64,000 bases of DNA. It comes from Burkholderiales bacterium RIFCSPLOWO2_12_FULL_61_40. GTDB taxonomy: Bacteria > Pseudomonadota > Gammaproteobacteria > Burkholderiales > Burkholderiaceae_C. The notes beneath the pieces are model-generated. The model did no database searches and was not told the origin of the DNA. It saw only the letters and a program-made list of their open reading frames with translations. This document shows, one piece after another, positions 37,013 to 46,833 of this stretch (position 1 is the stretch's first letter; each line of letters opens with the position of its first letter). Location: assembly GCA_001770935.1 (NCBI GenBank), contig MESI01000102.1, positions 57,021 through 121,020 of the forward strand, read 5' to 3'. A program made the translations under genes and the position numbers.

Positions 37013-37915
37013 CTACTTGCGCAGGGAGAGCAAGCCGCTGGACAAGGTGGTGCCCAGAACAATGACCACGCCGCAGCCCACCATCCATGGGGTGACCGCT
37101 TCACCCAGCAACACCACGCCATACAGCACAGCGAACACGGGAATGGCAAAGGTGACGGACAGCGCCTTGGCGGGGCCCGCGCGTTCGATCAATCGGAAAT
37201 ACAGGATGTAGGCTATGCCGGTGCACAGCACACCCAGCATGAGCACCGCCAGCCAGGCGTTCAGCGTCACCGGTTGTTCCGGCCAATACCACAGGGTCAA
37301 CGGGGCGAGCCCCAACGCAGCTCCCATTTGGCTGCCGGTGGCGGACACCAGGGAGGGCAGGCCGCTTAAATAGCGCTTGCTGGCGCTGGCGGCGATGCCG
37401 TAGCACAGGGTGGCCAACAAACACGCCAGCACGGCCCAGCCGGTGGACATACCGGCGGCATCCGGCTTGAAACTGGCCTTGCTCCAAGCCAGCATCGCCA
37501 CCCCCAGAAAACCAATCAAAAGCCCCAAGGTGCGGGACCCGTTGGGGCGGTCCTTCAGCCACAACCAGGCTACCACCGCACCGAACAAGGGGACCGTGGC
37601 GTTCAGGATCGAGGTGAGCCCGGTGGTGATGCTCAGCAGGGCAAAGGTGAAGCAGGCAAACGGAATGGCCGAGTTCACGATGCCAATGGCAAAGGTGGCC
37701 TTCCAGTGGGCGCGCAAGGTTGAACCCAACCCGCGCATCAGCAAAATCGGCAGCAAAAACAAGGCTGCAACCACCACCCGCATGCCTGCTGCGGGAAAGG
37801 CCCCGAATTCCATGGCACCGAGGCGCATGAACATAAACGACGAGCCCCAAATGGCGGCGAGCAGGAAGAAGTCGATGAGCCAAGGTTTGGTGGAAGGGAC
37901 GGCGGTGGAGTTCAA
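37013..37915 (-). CDS. EamA/DMT family transporter
   Basis: A 300-residue drug/metabolite transporter with ten predicted membrane helices in two EamA repeats. Motifs include FFLLAAIWGSSFMFMRLG near the N-terminus and the second-repeat LLGEAVTPWMVGCGVVIVLG at the C-terminus. The family exports amino acids, metabolites or drugs; the substrate cannot be inferred. It lies 16 bases downstream of the AI-2E family gene, so they probably share a transcript. Confidence 0.9.
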   Translation of the reverse strand: MNSTAVPSTKPWLIDFFLLAAIWGSSFMFMRLGAMEFGAFPAAGMRVVVAALFLLPILLMRGLGSTLRAHWKATFAIGIVNSAIPFACFTFALLSITTGLTSILNATVPLFGAVVAWLWLKDRPNGSRTLGLLIGFLGVAMLAWSKASFKPDAAGMSTGWAVLACLLATLCYGIAASASKRYLSGLPSLVSATGSQMGAALGLAPLTLWYWPEQPVTLNAWLAVLMLGVLCTGIAYILYFRLIERAGPAKALSVTFAIPVFAVLYGVVLLGEAVTPWMVGCGVVIVLGTTLSSGLLSLRK

Positions 37916-37931
37916 ACGGAGCTTTCTTTTG

Positions 37932-38966
37932 TCAAACCAAACCGACCAATTGCAGTTCTTTTTTCACGTAGGCGTAGTACAGCGGTGCGGCAACCAGACC
38001 CGTGATGCCGAAGACGGCCTCACCCATAAACATCACGGCCAACAACTCCCAGGCCGCGGTGCTGGTGCGTATGCCCACCACCTTGGCGTTGATGAAATAT
38101 TCAAACTTGTGAATGACGACCAGAAACGCCAGGCAGGCCAGGCCCACCGTGGGGGAGATGGAGACCCCCGCCAAGGTCAGCACCCCGTTGCACAGCAGAT
38201 TGCCCACTATGGGAATCAAGCCCGCAAAGAAAGTGAGCGCCACCAGCGAACCGACGTAAGGCATGTGGATGCCAAACAAGGGCAGCAAGCCCAGTAAAAA
38301 TACCGCCGTGCACAGCGCGTTGAAGGCGGCAATAAAAAACTGGGCCACCACGATCTGGCGGAAGGCCTCAATGAAAAGGTCGGCCCGCCGCCGCAATTCA
38401 AACCGCAGGGGCGCGCTGGTGGGACGCAGCGCAGTCCCTTCAATCAAGGCGCCCACGACCAGGCCCACGTACACCAGCAATCCACCGTGCAATCCGGTAG
38501 TCCCCATGTCTGCCAGCGCACGCGACTGGGATTTCAGGTAGGCTGCCAGCCAGAGCTGTGCGGCAATCAGTTCGTCCGGCAGGTGGCTGGCCAAGTCGGC
38601 CGGGAGCTTCTGGCGGATTTCCAGTACGGTGCCTGCCAGGTGCAGCAAAAGCGCCTGGTACTGCTGAACCGCACCAAAAGCCATGCCTTTGGCGTTGGCC
38701 AGAAAAAGCCCGATGCCCAAAATAGGCATCAGTATCACGGCGGCGGCGGCCAGGGTTGGGTTCAACCGCGGCCCCCGGGTGCGCCCTTTGCCGGCCAGCG
38801 CGGTGGCCAATAGGTAGCCCAGGCACACCGCCAGCAGACCGGGCAGCATCCCGTAAATTAGCGTGCCAACGCACAACAGTGCAACCAGCACAAAGCTGGT
38901 AATTTTGACCGGGAGCGATACCAGGACCGGTGTGGTGATGGGGGCAATGGGTATGGGTTTGGGCAT
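37932..38966 (-). CDS. AI-2E family transporter (UPF0118)
   Basis: A 344-residue polytopic inner-membrane protein with about seven to eight hydrophobic helices and a large central loop. The C-terminal part FFAGLIPIVGNLLCNGVLTLAG and LAVMFMGEAVFGITGLVAAPLYYAYVKKEL match the AI-2E/PerM family. Despite the name, most members are exporters or Na+/H+ antiporters of unclear specificity. It is divergent from the amino-acid dehydrogenase gene. Confidence 0.88.
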   Translation of the reverse strand: MPKPIPIAPITTPVLVSLPVKITSFVLVALLCVGTLIYGMLPGLLAVCLGYLLATALAGKGRTRGPRLNPTLAAAAVILMPILGIGLFLANAKGMAFGAVQQYQALLLHLAGTVLEIRQKLPADLASHLPDELIAAQLWLAAYLKSQSRALADMGTTGLHGGLLVYVGLVVGALIEGTALRPTSAPLRFELRRRADLFIEAFRQIVVAQFFIAAFNALCTAVFLLGLLPLFGIHMPYVGSLVALTFFAGLIPIVGNLLCNGVLTLAGVSISPTVGLACLAFLVVIHKFEYFINAKVVGIRTSTAAWELLAVMFMGEAVFGITGLVAAPLYYAYVKKELQLVGLV

Positions 38967-39216
38967 GGAAAGGCGGGTGTTTTATCGATTTTGACAGCTT
39001 CGCCACATCTTACGGTCCCCAGGGGCTGGATTGTGCGTGCGCAGCGACCCTCTCCCCTATACTCCAGCGCGGTGACACCATCACCGTTCGCGTCGTTTGC
39101 GGCCACCCGCTGCAAACGCCACGTTTTTACCACCTACTTTTAACCCAAAACAAAGTGGAAAAACAACACCGTCCTACCCGGATGCGTGCCTGTTTTCCGC
39201 GCGGAGCCATTCAAGC

Positions 39217-40251
<1,035 letters not shown>

Positions 40252-40329
40252 CCACTGCGGCCGCTGTGCCGGTTCTGCCAGTGTGGATGGCAATGGTTGC
40301 CGGGCTACCGTGTGGTCCCCTTGAGGGGC

Positions 40330-41076
40330 TCAGCTCAAACCGGTCACCGGCACAACGGCGCCATGCACGGCTTTGGCCGCGTCCGAGGCCAGGAAGGCGA
40401 TGACACTGGCCAGGTCTGCGGGGGCGACCCAGCGTGCCGGATCGGCATCCGGCATGGCGCAGCGGTTCTCCGGGGTGTCCAGAATGGTGGGCAACACACA
40501 GTTGACGTTGATGTGCTGCTCGCGCAATTCAGCGGCCATGGCCTCGGTGAGGCGGATGACGCCGCTCTTGGCCGCGCAGTAAGCGCCCATGTGGGCCGCG
40601 CCCTTTTGCGCCGCAAACGCCCCGACATTGACAATTTTCCCGCCACCGTGCTCCAGCATATGCGGTACCACGGCACGCACCATGTTCAGCAGCGTGCGGG
40701 CATTGAGGTCCATCAGAAAGTCCCAGGTGCTGTCGCTTGTCTCATGCACCGCGTCGCCCATGCGAAAGCCACCGGCCAGGTTGCACAGTACGTCGATGCG
40801 CCCAAAGCGGGCGAGCGCCGCCTGTACCGCACCCTGAACCTGTGCGGCGTCCAGCAAATTGGCGGGCAGGAACAACTGCTGTTCGCTCTCTGCGCCATGG
40901 CTCTGTTCGAGGCTTTCGCGCTGCAGGTCGATCAGCACCAGCTGGGCGCCTTGTGCGGCAAAGGCACTGGCCACGGCACGGCCCAGATTACCGGCCGCGC
41001 CGGTGATCACCACGGTCTGGGGAACGGCGGGCATGCCGCTGCGCAATTCGGTGGATGGGTTAAAGGGATCGGTCAC
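40330..41076 (-). CDS. Short-chain dehydrogenase/reductase
   Basis: A 248-residue NAD(P)-dependent oxidoreductase of the classical SDR fold. The cofactor motif is VVITGAAGNLGRAVA, the NNAG equivalent is CNLAGGFRMG and the catalytic YxxxK is AYCAAKSG. The serine usually found 13 residues before the Tyr seems replaced (NVGAFAAQKG), so the triad is incomplete. Substrate unknown. Its upstream region contains a strong inverted repeat at 41152-41173. Confidence 0.9.
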   Translation of the reverse strand: MTDPFNPSTELRSGMPAVPQTVVITGAAGNLGRAVASAFAAQGAQLVLIDLQRESLEQSHGAESEQQLFLPANLLDAAQVQGAVQAALARFGRIDVLCNLAGGFRMGDAVHETSDSTWDFLMDLNARTLLNMVRAVVPHMLEHGGGKIVNVGAFAAQKGAAHMGAYCAAKSGVIRLTEAMAAELREQHINVNCVLPTILDTPENRCAMPDADPARWVAPADLASVIAFLASDAAKAVHGAVVPVTGLS

Positions 41077-41151
41077 GGCAAAGCTCCTCGGTGCGTTGGG
41101 GGTAAACCTTGATTGTGGTCAAGAGTGTGTGCGCAAGGTATGCGTTGCGGC

Positions 41152-41173
41152 GCAAATATTCAGCAATATTTGC
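41152..41173. promoter_or_regulatory. Perfect 9-bp inverted repeat, possible regulator site
   Basis: GCAAATATT (41152-41160), CAGC, AATATTTGC (41165-41173). The arms are exact complements. It is AT-rich in a GC-rich background and lies upstream of the reverse-strand SDR gene, a typical position for a repressor or activator site. Which protein binds is unknown. Confidence 0.5.
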
Positions 41174-41316
41174 AGCATTTGTGCATGAATTTTTGATAAA
41201 TGGTTATTTGTTGCCTGATGCTCTGAATTCAGCGCATGGCGGTCGGCTTGCTCACCGGATTGGCTCTGGTGGAGCGCTGGCTGAGGTCAATGCCGGGTGT
41301 TGGCCCAGAGTTGCAA

Positions 41317-41378
41317 GCCTTTTAGGCCTCCAGCCCCCGAATACTGTGCGTGAGCAGCTCCTGAATTCATAGCAAAAC
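41317..41378 (+). repeat. Dispersed ~57-bp intergenic repeat, copy 4
   Basis: CCTTTTAGGCCTCCAGCCCC, then CGAATACTGTGCGTGAGCAG, then CTCCTGAATTCATAGCAAAA. It lies in the gap between the SDR and the alkyltransferase gene and is the only full copy not directly next to a start codon. Confidence 0.65.
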
Positions 41379-41434
41379 AATGGCAGTTACTGTGCCTGGG
41401 CTTGGGGCGCCGGTGCATCTCACTCTTTCATCAA

Positions 41435-41995
41435 TCAATCAAACAAGCCCGGTCCGTTGAAGCGGGCCCGCTCAATCAGTAGTAAGCGCAGCTTGGTGGA
41501 CACGTCGCCGTTGGCCGAGAAGCCGCCCGCGCCGCCACCGGCGGCCAGGATACGGTGGCAGGGAACGATCGGTGCGAAGGGGTTGGCGCCCAGGGCCTGC
41601 CCCACGGCGCGGGCCGCGCCGGGTTCGCCCAATTGGGCTGCCATCTCGCCATAGGTCACGGTCTCACCGGGCAACAGGCGGCGCGCCAGCGCATACACCC
41701 GCTGGTGAAACGGCGGCACACCGTCCATGTCGAGCAGCACATGGCCCAGGTCGGCAGGCTCCGTGGGCGTGCCACTGAGCAGGGCCACCACTGCGTCCAT
41801 GGTCGCTTGCACCACGGGCGGTGCAACACCTTCAGGGCACAGGGGAAAGCGGCGGGCCATGCGTGCGCGGGTGGCAGCCTCGTCCTGCTCGGGCAGTTGC
41901 ACCCCGGTGAGCCCGCGCGCGCTCCAGGCAACGGCGCAGTGGCCTATGGGGGTGGCGAAGAGGGCGTAGGCCTGGGTAGCACTCACGGGTTCCAC
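41435..41995 (-). CDS. Methylated-DNA-protein-cysteine S-methyltransferase (Ogt-type)
   Basis: A suicide DNA-repair protein that removes alkyl groups from O6-alkylguanine, 186 residues. The acceptor cysteine is in PIVPCHRILAAGGGAGGFS. GETVTYGEMAAQLGEPGAARAVGQALGANP is the helix-turn-helix and asparagine hinge. The protein starts MEPVSATQAYALFATPIG. It overlaps the upstream small membrane gene by 13 bases. Confidence 0.94.
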   Translation of the reverse strand: MEPVSATQAYALFATPIGHCAVAWSARGLTGVQLPEQDEAATRARMARRFPLCPEGVAPPVVQATMDAVVALLSGTPTEPADLGHVLLDMDGVPPFHQRVYALARRLLPGETVTYGEMAAQLGEPGAARAVGQALGANPFAPIVPCHRILAAGGGAGGFSANGDVSTKLRLLLIERARFNGPGLFD

Positions 41996-42231
41996 TTGGC
42001 GTAGACCCAGGCGCTCAAGCCCGCACCCACGGCCCAGAGCACCCAGGTTTGCGAGACGGCGTAGGGGTAGAGCATCAGGGCCACTCCGCTCCAGGTGAGC
42101 ACGGGTTGTGCCATTTTTCGCCCCCGCCGGTAGGCGATATAGCCCACCAGGCCGAAGAGCAATGCGCCCATAAGGTAGGCCGGTGTGGGCAAGGCCAAGC
42201 CCATGGATTCCAGCGCTTTCAGTTCATTCAT
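41983..42231 (-). CDS. Small membrane protein, unknown
   Basis: An 82-residue protein with about three hydrophobic segments (PAYLMGALLFGLVGYIAY, VLTWSGVALMLYPYAV, WVLWAVGAGLSAWVYA) separated by a basic RRGRKMAQ loop. No known family is recognised. It overlaps the alkyltransferase start by 13 bases and lies 9 bases after the VOC gene, so the three are probably cotranscribed. Confidence 0.7.
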   Translation of the reverse strand: MNELKALESMGLALPTPAYLMGALLFGLVGYIAYRRGRKMAQPVLTWSGVALMLYPYAVSQTWVLWAVGAGLSAWVYAKWNP

Positions 42232-42240
42232 ACGGTGGCT

Positions 42241-42948
42241 TCAAATCCCCTGGCTGTGCAACGTGACCAGGCCCTTGGGTGTTTGCAGGGTGGCGGTGAG
42301 GTTGGCCGGGCCTTCGGCCAGCGGGATGCCGCCCAGGCCGATGGCGTCATAGGCCGCTTGCAGCTTGGCCACCGTAGGGTGAGTGACGGTTATGCCTTGC
42401 AGGGTCACGCCCGAGCGCGGCAAGCTGTTGCGGGGGTGCAGGCGCAAAGGCTCGGCCGCGTCGGGCTTGCCCCATTGGATCAGGCTGGGCAGGGCGCCGT
42501 TGAACAGGCGCTGCCCGTCTTCGCGCACGGTAATTTGCCATTGCAAGACACCTCGGCGCGAATGGCGGCTGGCATGCACGGCCGGCCCCCGGTCGATGCC
42601 CTGGGCTTTCAAGGCGATGCGTGCGGCCTGGATGTCATCGGTATTGGCCACAAAGTGCACCAGACGCGGCGCGGTCGCCACGGCGGCCTGCAGCGCCGCA
42701 TCGTCCATGTCAAACCAGCGCTTGGCCAGTGCGTTTGCAGGTTTTTTGGCGTCGGCGTTGATGGCAATGATTTCAAAATAGGCCAGGGGGTGGCTGGGCG
42801 TGGCGATTTTGAACAGGCGGTTGTGGGTGCAGTACTGCGCATGTTCGCCGCCGGGGCCGGGCGTGACGCCTAAGGTGGCCTCGCACCACTGCACGCCCTG
42901 TTCCAATGTCTGTGCCACGACGACCAGGTGATCAATTTGTGTTTTCAT
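42241..42948 (-). CDS. VOC/glyoxalase-like domain protein
   Basis: A 235-residue protein. N-terminal MKTQIDHLVVVAQTLEQGVQWCEATLGV is the typical opening of a vicinal-oxygen-chelate (Glyoxalase_3) module with a potential metal His. YFEIIAINADAKKP and VHFVANTDDIQAARIAL continue the first betaalphabetabetabeta unit; a second weaker unit follows. No specific reaction can be assigned. Confidence 0.85.
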   Translation of the reverse strand: MKTQIDHLVVVAQTLEQGVQWCEATLGVTPGPGGEHAQYCTHNRLFKIATPSHPLAYFEIIAINADAKKPANALAKRWFDMDDAALQAAVATAPRLVHFVANTDDIQAARIALKAQGIDRGPAVHASRHSRRGVLQWQITVREDGQRLFNGALPSLIQWGKPDAAEPLRLHPRNSLPRSGVTLQGITVTHPTVAKLQAAYDAIGLGGIPLAEGPANLTATLQTPKGLVTLHSQGI

Positions 42949-43019
42949 AAGCGGACCATACCACCCCTACCGTGCTGCCCACTCTCTGGCGTTGATCCTA
43001 CGCCACCAGGCCCCACCTT

Positions 43020-44666
43020 TCAGGGCCGCTCTGGTTGGATTGGCTGCTGGTTGGCGTCGGCCATGCCGACCAGCAGGGCGCGGCCATCGGGCAGCACGCG
43101 GAATTCGCCAAACCTGGCGGCTTGCCACGCCTGTCCCTGGCCTTCCTTGAAAAACCAGGCGTCGGTGACCACCACCCAGTTGCCATCTTTGGGGGTGAGC
43201 TGCAGCAGCATCTCGTTGGGTGCCAGGGGCTGGTTGGGTGTGTGCAGGCGCTGGACGGTGCCCACGCCGCGGGTATCCAGTTGCACCACCATGCGCGGGC
43301 GCTCGGCACCCATGGCCTGCAACAGGGGAAATTGGTGTGCCTCCAGCGTGGCAAAGCGCAAACGCATGTAGTCGCCCTGCATGAGTGAGCGGGGGTCGAC
43401 CGGCACCAGGGCCATGAACAGGGGCTTGCCGTGGGCGATGAGATTTTGCTTTTGCCAGATGGCCCCGTTGGCCACCAGCACGGTGAGCAAGGTTCCCGCC
43501 AGCAGGGCCAGGCGGCCCGCGTTCAAGCGTGCAGGCCGGGGCGCTATGGCACCAACGGTGGTTGCAAGGGGGGGGCTGCGCTGGCCCAGCCAGGCCAATG
43601 CACCCAGCACCGTGCCAGCGCCGACCAGCAGCAGGGCCTTGTCGGCCAGCGGCCATTGCAGTTGGTAGTAAAAGGCGCCCAGAATCCAGCTTGCTGCCAG
43701 GGCACATGCGCTGGTCAAGCGCCAGCGCTGGGTGCTGGCGCACACCATCAGGGCGAGCAAGACGGCGCCCAGCATGGGCATGAACCACGCCAGCACCGCC
43801 AGCACCAGGGCGACGGCACAGGGTAGCAACTGCCGCAAGGTGGGCCACGCCAGCGCGCCCACGCCCGCGCCGGCCAATACCAGAATGGAGGAGCCGATCT
43901 GCATGGAATAGGCCTGCCAACTGCCGCGTTCAAACCCCAGCAACCAGCCCGCCAGGGCGCCCGCTTCGTTGGAGCCTATGGCACCGCCCACCAAAAACGT
44001 GGAGCCCGCCAAAAAAGTGAGGCCCCCCACGGTGGTCAACAGCCAGCCGGCGGCCAGCGACTCCACCAGCGCGGCCACGGCCAGCGCGCGCTCCTGCAGC
44101 CACAGGGCCAGCAGCCACACCGCCAGAAGGCCGTACAAGACCGGCAGCACCTTGCCCCCGATATCCCGTTCCCAGTCCCTGACCGGCAGCAGGACCATGC
44201 CCAGCAGGGCCGCAGCCAGGGCACCCAGCAGCACCCGCAACCAATTTTGGGGCAGGGCCAGCGCCAACGCCAGCACCACCACCAGCAGGATGGCCGATCC
44301 GCCCACGTTGGAAAAATCCCGGTACACCCCCATCGCCAGCGTGCCGCCGCCCACCAGCAAGGCCGGCACGGCCAGTTGCTCCACAAACAGGGGCAGGCCT
44401 TGCGAGCGCATCACCACCACCGATGCGCACAGCACCAGGCAACCGATCACGTAAGGCCCTGCGCCGGAGCGCACCATGTCGCCCAGCAGCATGCCCATGG
44501 CCATGAGCAGCGGCACGGCGGCAAACCAGGCGCCCAGTGCCGTCAGCAAGACCACGGGCCAGGGCCGCTCGCTGGCGTTTTCCACGGTGGTGTTGGCGGG
44601 CAACAGCCCGGCCTGGACCGCGGTGTCTATGGCGGCATGTAAACGGTGGTCTGCGTTCTGGCTCAT
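43020..44666 (-). CDS. DUF4401 / GDYXXLXY membrane protein
   Basis: A 548-residue protein with about twelve membrane segments followed by a soluble C-terminal domain. The soluble part contains LMQGDYMRLRFATLE, the GDYXXLXY motif that names its domain, and matches the DUF4401-GDYXXLXY fusion found next to DUF2157 genes. The ATG at 44666 (MSQNADHRLH) overlaps the DUF2157 stop as ATGA, indicating coupled synthesis. The function of this membrane pair is not established. Confidence 0.85.
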   Translation of the reverse strand: MSQNADHRLHAAIDTAVQAGLLPANTTVENASERPWPVVLLTALGAWFAAVPLLMAMGMLLGDMVRSGAGPYVIGCLVLCASVVVMRSQGLPLFVEQLAVPALLVGGGTLAMGVYRDFSNVGGSAILLVVVLALALALPQNWLRVLLGALAAALLGMVLLPVRDWERDIGGKVLPVLYGLLAVWLLALWLQERALAVAALVESLAAGWLLTTVGGLTFLAGSTFLVGGAIGSNEAGALAGWLLGFERGSWQAYSMQIGSSILVLAGAGVGALAWPTLRQLLPCAVALVLAVLAWFMPMLGAVLLALMVCASTQRWRLTSACALAASWILGAFYYQLQWPLADKALLLVGAGTVLGALAWLGQRSPPLATTVGAIAPRPARLNAGRLALLAGTLLTVLVANGAIWQKQNLIAHGKPLFMALVPVDPRSLMQGDYMRLRFATLEAHQFPLLQAMGAERPRMVVQLDTRGVGTVQRLHTPNQPLAPNEMLLQLTPKDGNWVVVTDAWFFKEGQGQAWQAARFGEFRVLPDGRALLVGMADANQQPIQPERP

Positions 44667-45643
44667 GCGGACTCTCCTGAGGTGGATGCGCGGCGCGACA
44701 GCCGCAAAATGCCGCTGACCGATGCCGCCAGCAAGCCAGCGGCAAACAGGCCAATCAAGGTCAGCCGCCCCAGCCAATCGTTGTTCCACGAGCCCTCGCC
44801 CAGCCAGCGCACCAGGCCGCCTACCAGCAGGGCGTTCAGCCCCAGCGCCACGGCACTGAGGGCAAACACGTCAAACCAACGTGGTGTGCCCAACAGGCCC
44901 GCACCCAGTGCCAGCAGCAAGACACCCAGGGGGTATTGCGCACGGACGGTGCCAAAAAACAGGCCGCCCAGGGCCGTCAGCGTGACCGCGCACACGGCCA
45001 GCGTGGCGGCCGTGCGAAAGCCCCAGATGCCAGCACCGGTATAGCGCTGCCAAGGGCTGCTGAGCGCGCCGACCAGGACCAGCAGGGCGCTCCAGGCCAG
45101 CACATGCACCTGCAACTGTTCGGGATGCACGCTCCAGCGGTGCCCGCTGTGGGTATGCACCCACAGGGAAATGGCCGTCACCACCACCAGCGCCCAGGGC
45201 GCCCACAGCACGTCCGAGCGCGCGCCCAGGCACAGCGGCAGGGCCAGCGCGCCCCACAAGGCAAACAGCTGCCAGGGATCCGCACCGGTTTGGTAGGTCT
45301 GGCCAAAGTAGGCAAACAGCGCGCCAATGCCCAGCAGCGCCAGCAAACCCAGCGGTGCCCGCGCCTGGGCAAGCAGGGCCGCCCCAACGCCGGTGGCCAG
45401 CACCAGGCCTTGCAAGAGGGCAAAGTGGCCCATGCGCCCCATGGTGTCCCAGTTGGCGGCAATCCACATCACCACCCCCAGGCCGCCCAGTGCAGCCGCC
45501 AGCACGGCCACGCCACGGGGCAGCCACACCGCCAGGCCCGGGGGTTCATCGGCCAGACCTGCCCCTTGCAGCAACTGGCGCGTGTGCTGGGGGTTCAGGT
45601 GGTGGCGGGCCGCCAGTTCAAGCAAACTTTGTCTCACGTTCAT
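44663..45643 (-). CDS. DUF2157 membrane protein
   Basis: A 326-residue protein with a short N-terminal soluble part (MNVRQSLLELAARHHLNPQH) and about ten membrane helices, including AYFGQTYQTGADPWQLFALWGALALPLCLG, the conserved DUF2157 region. The partner DUF4401/GDYXXLXY gene overlaps its end. The ATG at 45643 was chosen over one at 45676. No transport or enzymatic motif is visible. Confidence 0.85.
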   Translation of the reverse strand: MNVRQSLLELAARHHLNPQHTRQLLQGAGLADEPPGLAVWLPRGVAVLAAALGGLGVVMWIAANWDTMGRMGHFALLQGLVLATGVGAALLAQARAPLGLLALLGIGALFAYFGQTYQTGADPWQLFALWGALALPLCLGARSDVLWAPWALVVVTAISLWVHTHSGHRWSVHPEQLQVHVLAWSALLVLVGALSSPWQRYTGAGIWGFRTAATLAVCAVTLTALGGLFFGTVRAQYPLGVLLLALGAGLLGTPRWFDVFALSAVALGLNALLVGGLVRWLGEGSWNNDWLGRLTLIGLFAAGLLAASVSGILRLSRRASTSGESA

Positions 45644-45756
45644 GAAAGCTCCCAAGGGCAGAGTGGTACGGGTCAATCCTGCTGGGCACGATAGCAGCTT
45701 CGGCAGGCGCTATCCGCAGGAATCCGCAAGAATCACGGTTTTGACCAAAAATACGG

Positions 45757-45814
45757 GTCAAATAGGGCTTTGGCCCTTATGGAATATGCGTAGGCAGCTC
45801 CTTATTTGATAGCG
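45757..45814 (+). repeat. Dispersed ~57-bp intergenic repeat, copy 5
   Basis: CAAATAGGGCTTTGGCCC, then TTATGGAATATGCGTAGGCAG, then CTCCTTATTTGATAGCGA. It lies between divergent DUF2157 and GNAT genes and ends about 45 bases before the chosen GNAT start. Confidence 0.7.
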
Positions 45815-45859
45815 AGCGTGTGGGGTACCATGCGGGATTACCCGGATCCTGCCCACCCC

Positions 45860-46432
45860 ATGATGCACGCTATCCCCACCCTTGATTCCGAGCGACTGGT
45901 CCTGCGCGCCTTTCGCCAGGCAGATTTTGAACCCATGGCGGCTTTTTTTGCCGACCCGGTGTCTGCCACCTACGGCGGCCCCTGCCCGCGCGACGAAGCG
46001 TGGCGCAAATTTGCCGTGTACTCCGGGCATTGGGCGCTGCGGGGCTTTGGTCCCTGGGCCTTGGAAGAAAAAGCCAGCGGCGCCTTTGTGGGCCTGGCCG
46101 GGCTCTGGTTTCCCGAAGGCTGGGTGGAGCCGGAAATCACCTGGGCGCTGGTGCCCGGCCACCACGGCAAGGGCTATGCTACCGAAGCCGCCGGGCGCGC
46201 CCTGCAATCGGCCTATGCAGATTTTGGCTGGCTGACGGCCGTGAGCGTGGTGCTCACCACCAACCCCGCATCGGTGGCCGTGGCCGAGCGTTTGGGGGCG
46301 CAGCGGGAGTCCACCATCCCTTTTCGCTCAGGGCAGGCGTATGTCTATCGGCATGTGGGACCTGGTGTGCGGGCGGGGGCAAGGTGCCCCACACCTGCAC
46401 CGCGTGACCGTGGCAATGCGGCGCTGCGCTAG
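45860..46432 (+). CDS. GNAT family N-acetyltransferase (RimJ/RimL-like)
   Basis: An acetyl-CoA-dependent acyltransferase, about 190 residues. IPTLDSERLVLRAFRQADFEPMAAFFADP is the RimJ/RimL-type start, EITWALVPGHHGKGYATEAAGRAL the acetyl-CoA-binding motif A, and TNPASVAVAERLGAQRE motif B. The start is uncertain: ATGs at 45830, 45860 and 45863 are in frame; MMHAIPTL at 45860 puts the conserved core at the usual distance. The last ~30 residues look unconserved. Confidence 0.88.
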   Translation: MMHAIPTLDSERLVLRAFRQADFEPMAAFFADPVSATYGGPCPRDEAWRKFAVYSGHWALRGFGPWALEEKASGAFVGLAGLWFPEGWVEPEITWALVPGHHGKGYATEAAGRALQSAYADFGWLTAVSVVLTTNPASVAVAERLGAQRESTIPFRSGQAYVYRHVGPGVRAGARCPTPAPRDRGNAALR

Positions 46433-46443
46433 CCGCCCAATGC

Positions 46444-46650
46444 CTATTTGTCGTCGAGCACAAAGGTGACTTGCATGTTCACCCGAAAGTCGCTGATACG
46501 GCCGTTTTCCACAGAAACCTGCTGCTCCTTGATCCACGCACCGCGCACGTTGGACACCGTATCGCAGGCCCGGGCAACGCCCTGGTTGATGGCATCTTCA
46601 AAACTGGTTTTGCTGGTGGCACTGACTTCAATCACTTTGGCAACGCTCAT
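46444..46650 (-). CDS. Dodecin
   Basis: A 68-residue flavin-storage protein that assembles as a dodecamer. MSVAKVIEVSATSKTSFEDAINQGVARACDTVSNVRGAW contains the conserved Trp that stacks on flavin, and the C-terminal strand region matches the family. It converges on the GNAT gene, with 11 bases between stops. Confidence 0.93.
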   Translation of the reverse strand: MSVAKVIEVSATSKTSFEDAINQGVARACDTVSNVRGAWIKEQQVSVENGRISDFRVNMQVTFVLDDK

Positions 46651-46833
46651 GGCAAGACTCCTTCAAGAGTGGAATGAAATCCCATGCTAACCATGGCGGC
46701 GGCCTTGTGATGTAGGACGTTATCGCTTCCTGCTGTCGTCTTTGGGCGCTATTTGAAGTAGCCCCAGAATTTCACCCGCCGACGCCAGCAACGGCTCCAT
46801 CAGCTCGGGGTCGCTCTCAGGCGGTGGTTGTGG

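Larger units (their letters stand above)
41077..41434. other. 358-base intergenic region without a gene
   Basis: No convincing coding frame is seen on either strand. It holds a perfect inverted repeat (41152-41173) about 75 bases upstream of the SDR start, and a copy of the dispersed ~57-bp repeat (41317-41378). The repeated TCAATCAATCAAAC at about 41434 lies beside the end of the ogt-like gene. Confidence 0.6.

Noticed and set aside
37410..38297. 295-codon forward frame opposite the transporter genes
   Set aside because: The reverse strand encodes two membrane proteins with family motifs; the forward translation is not protein-like.
40252..40329. CCCCTTGAGGGG near 40318 as a terminator
   Set aside because: The stem is only four bases and no T-run follows.
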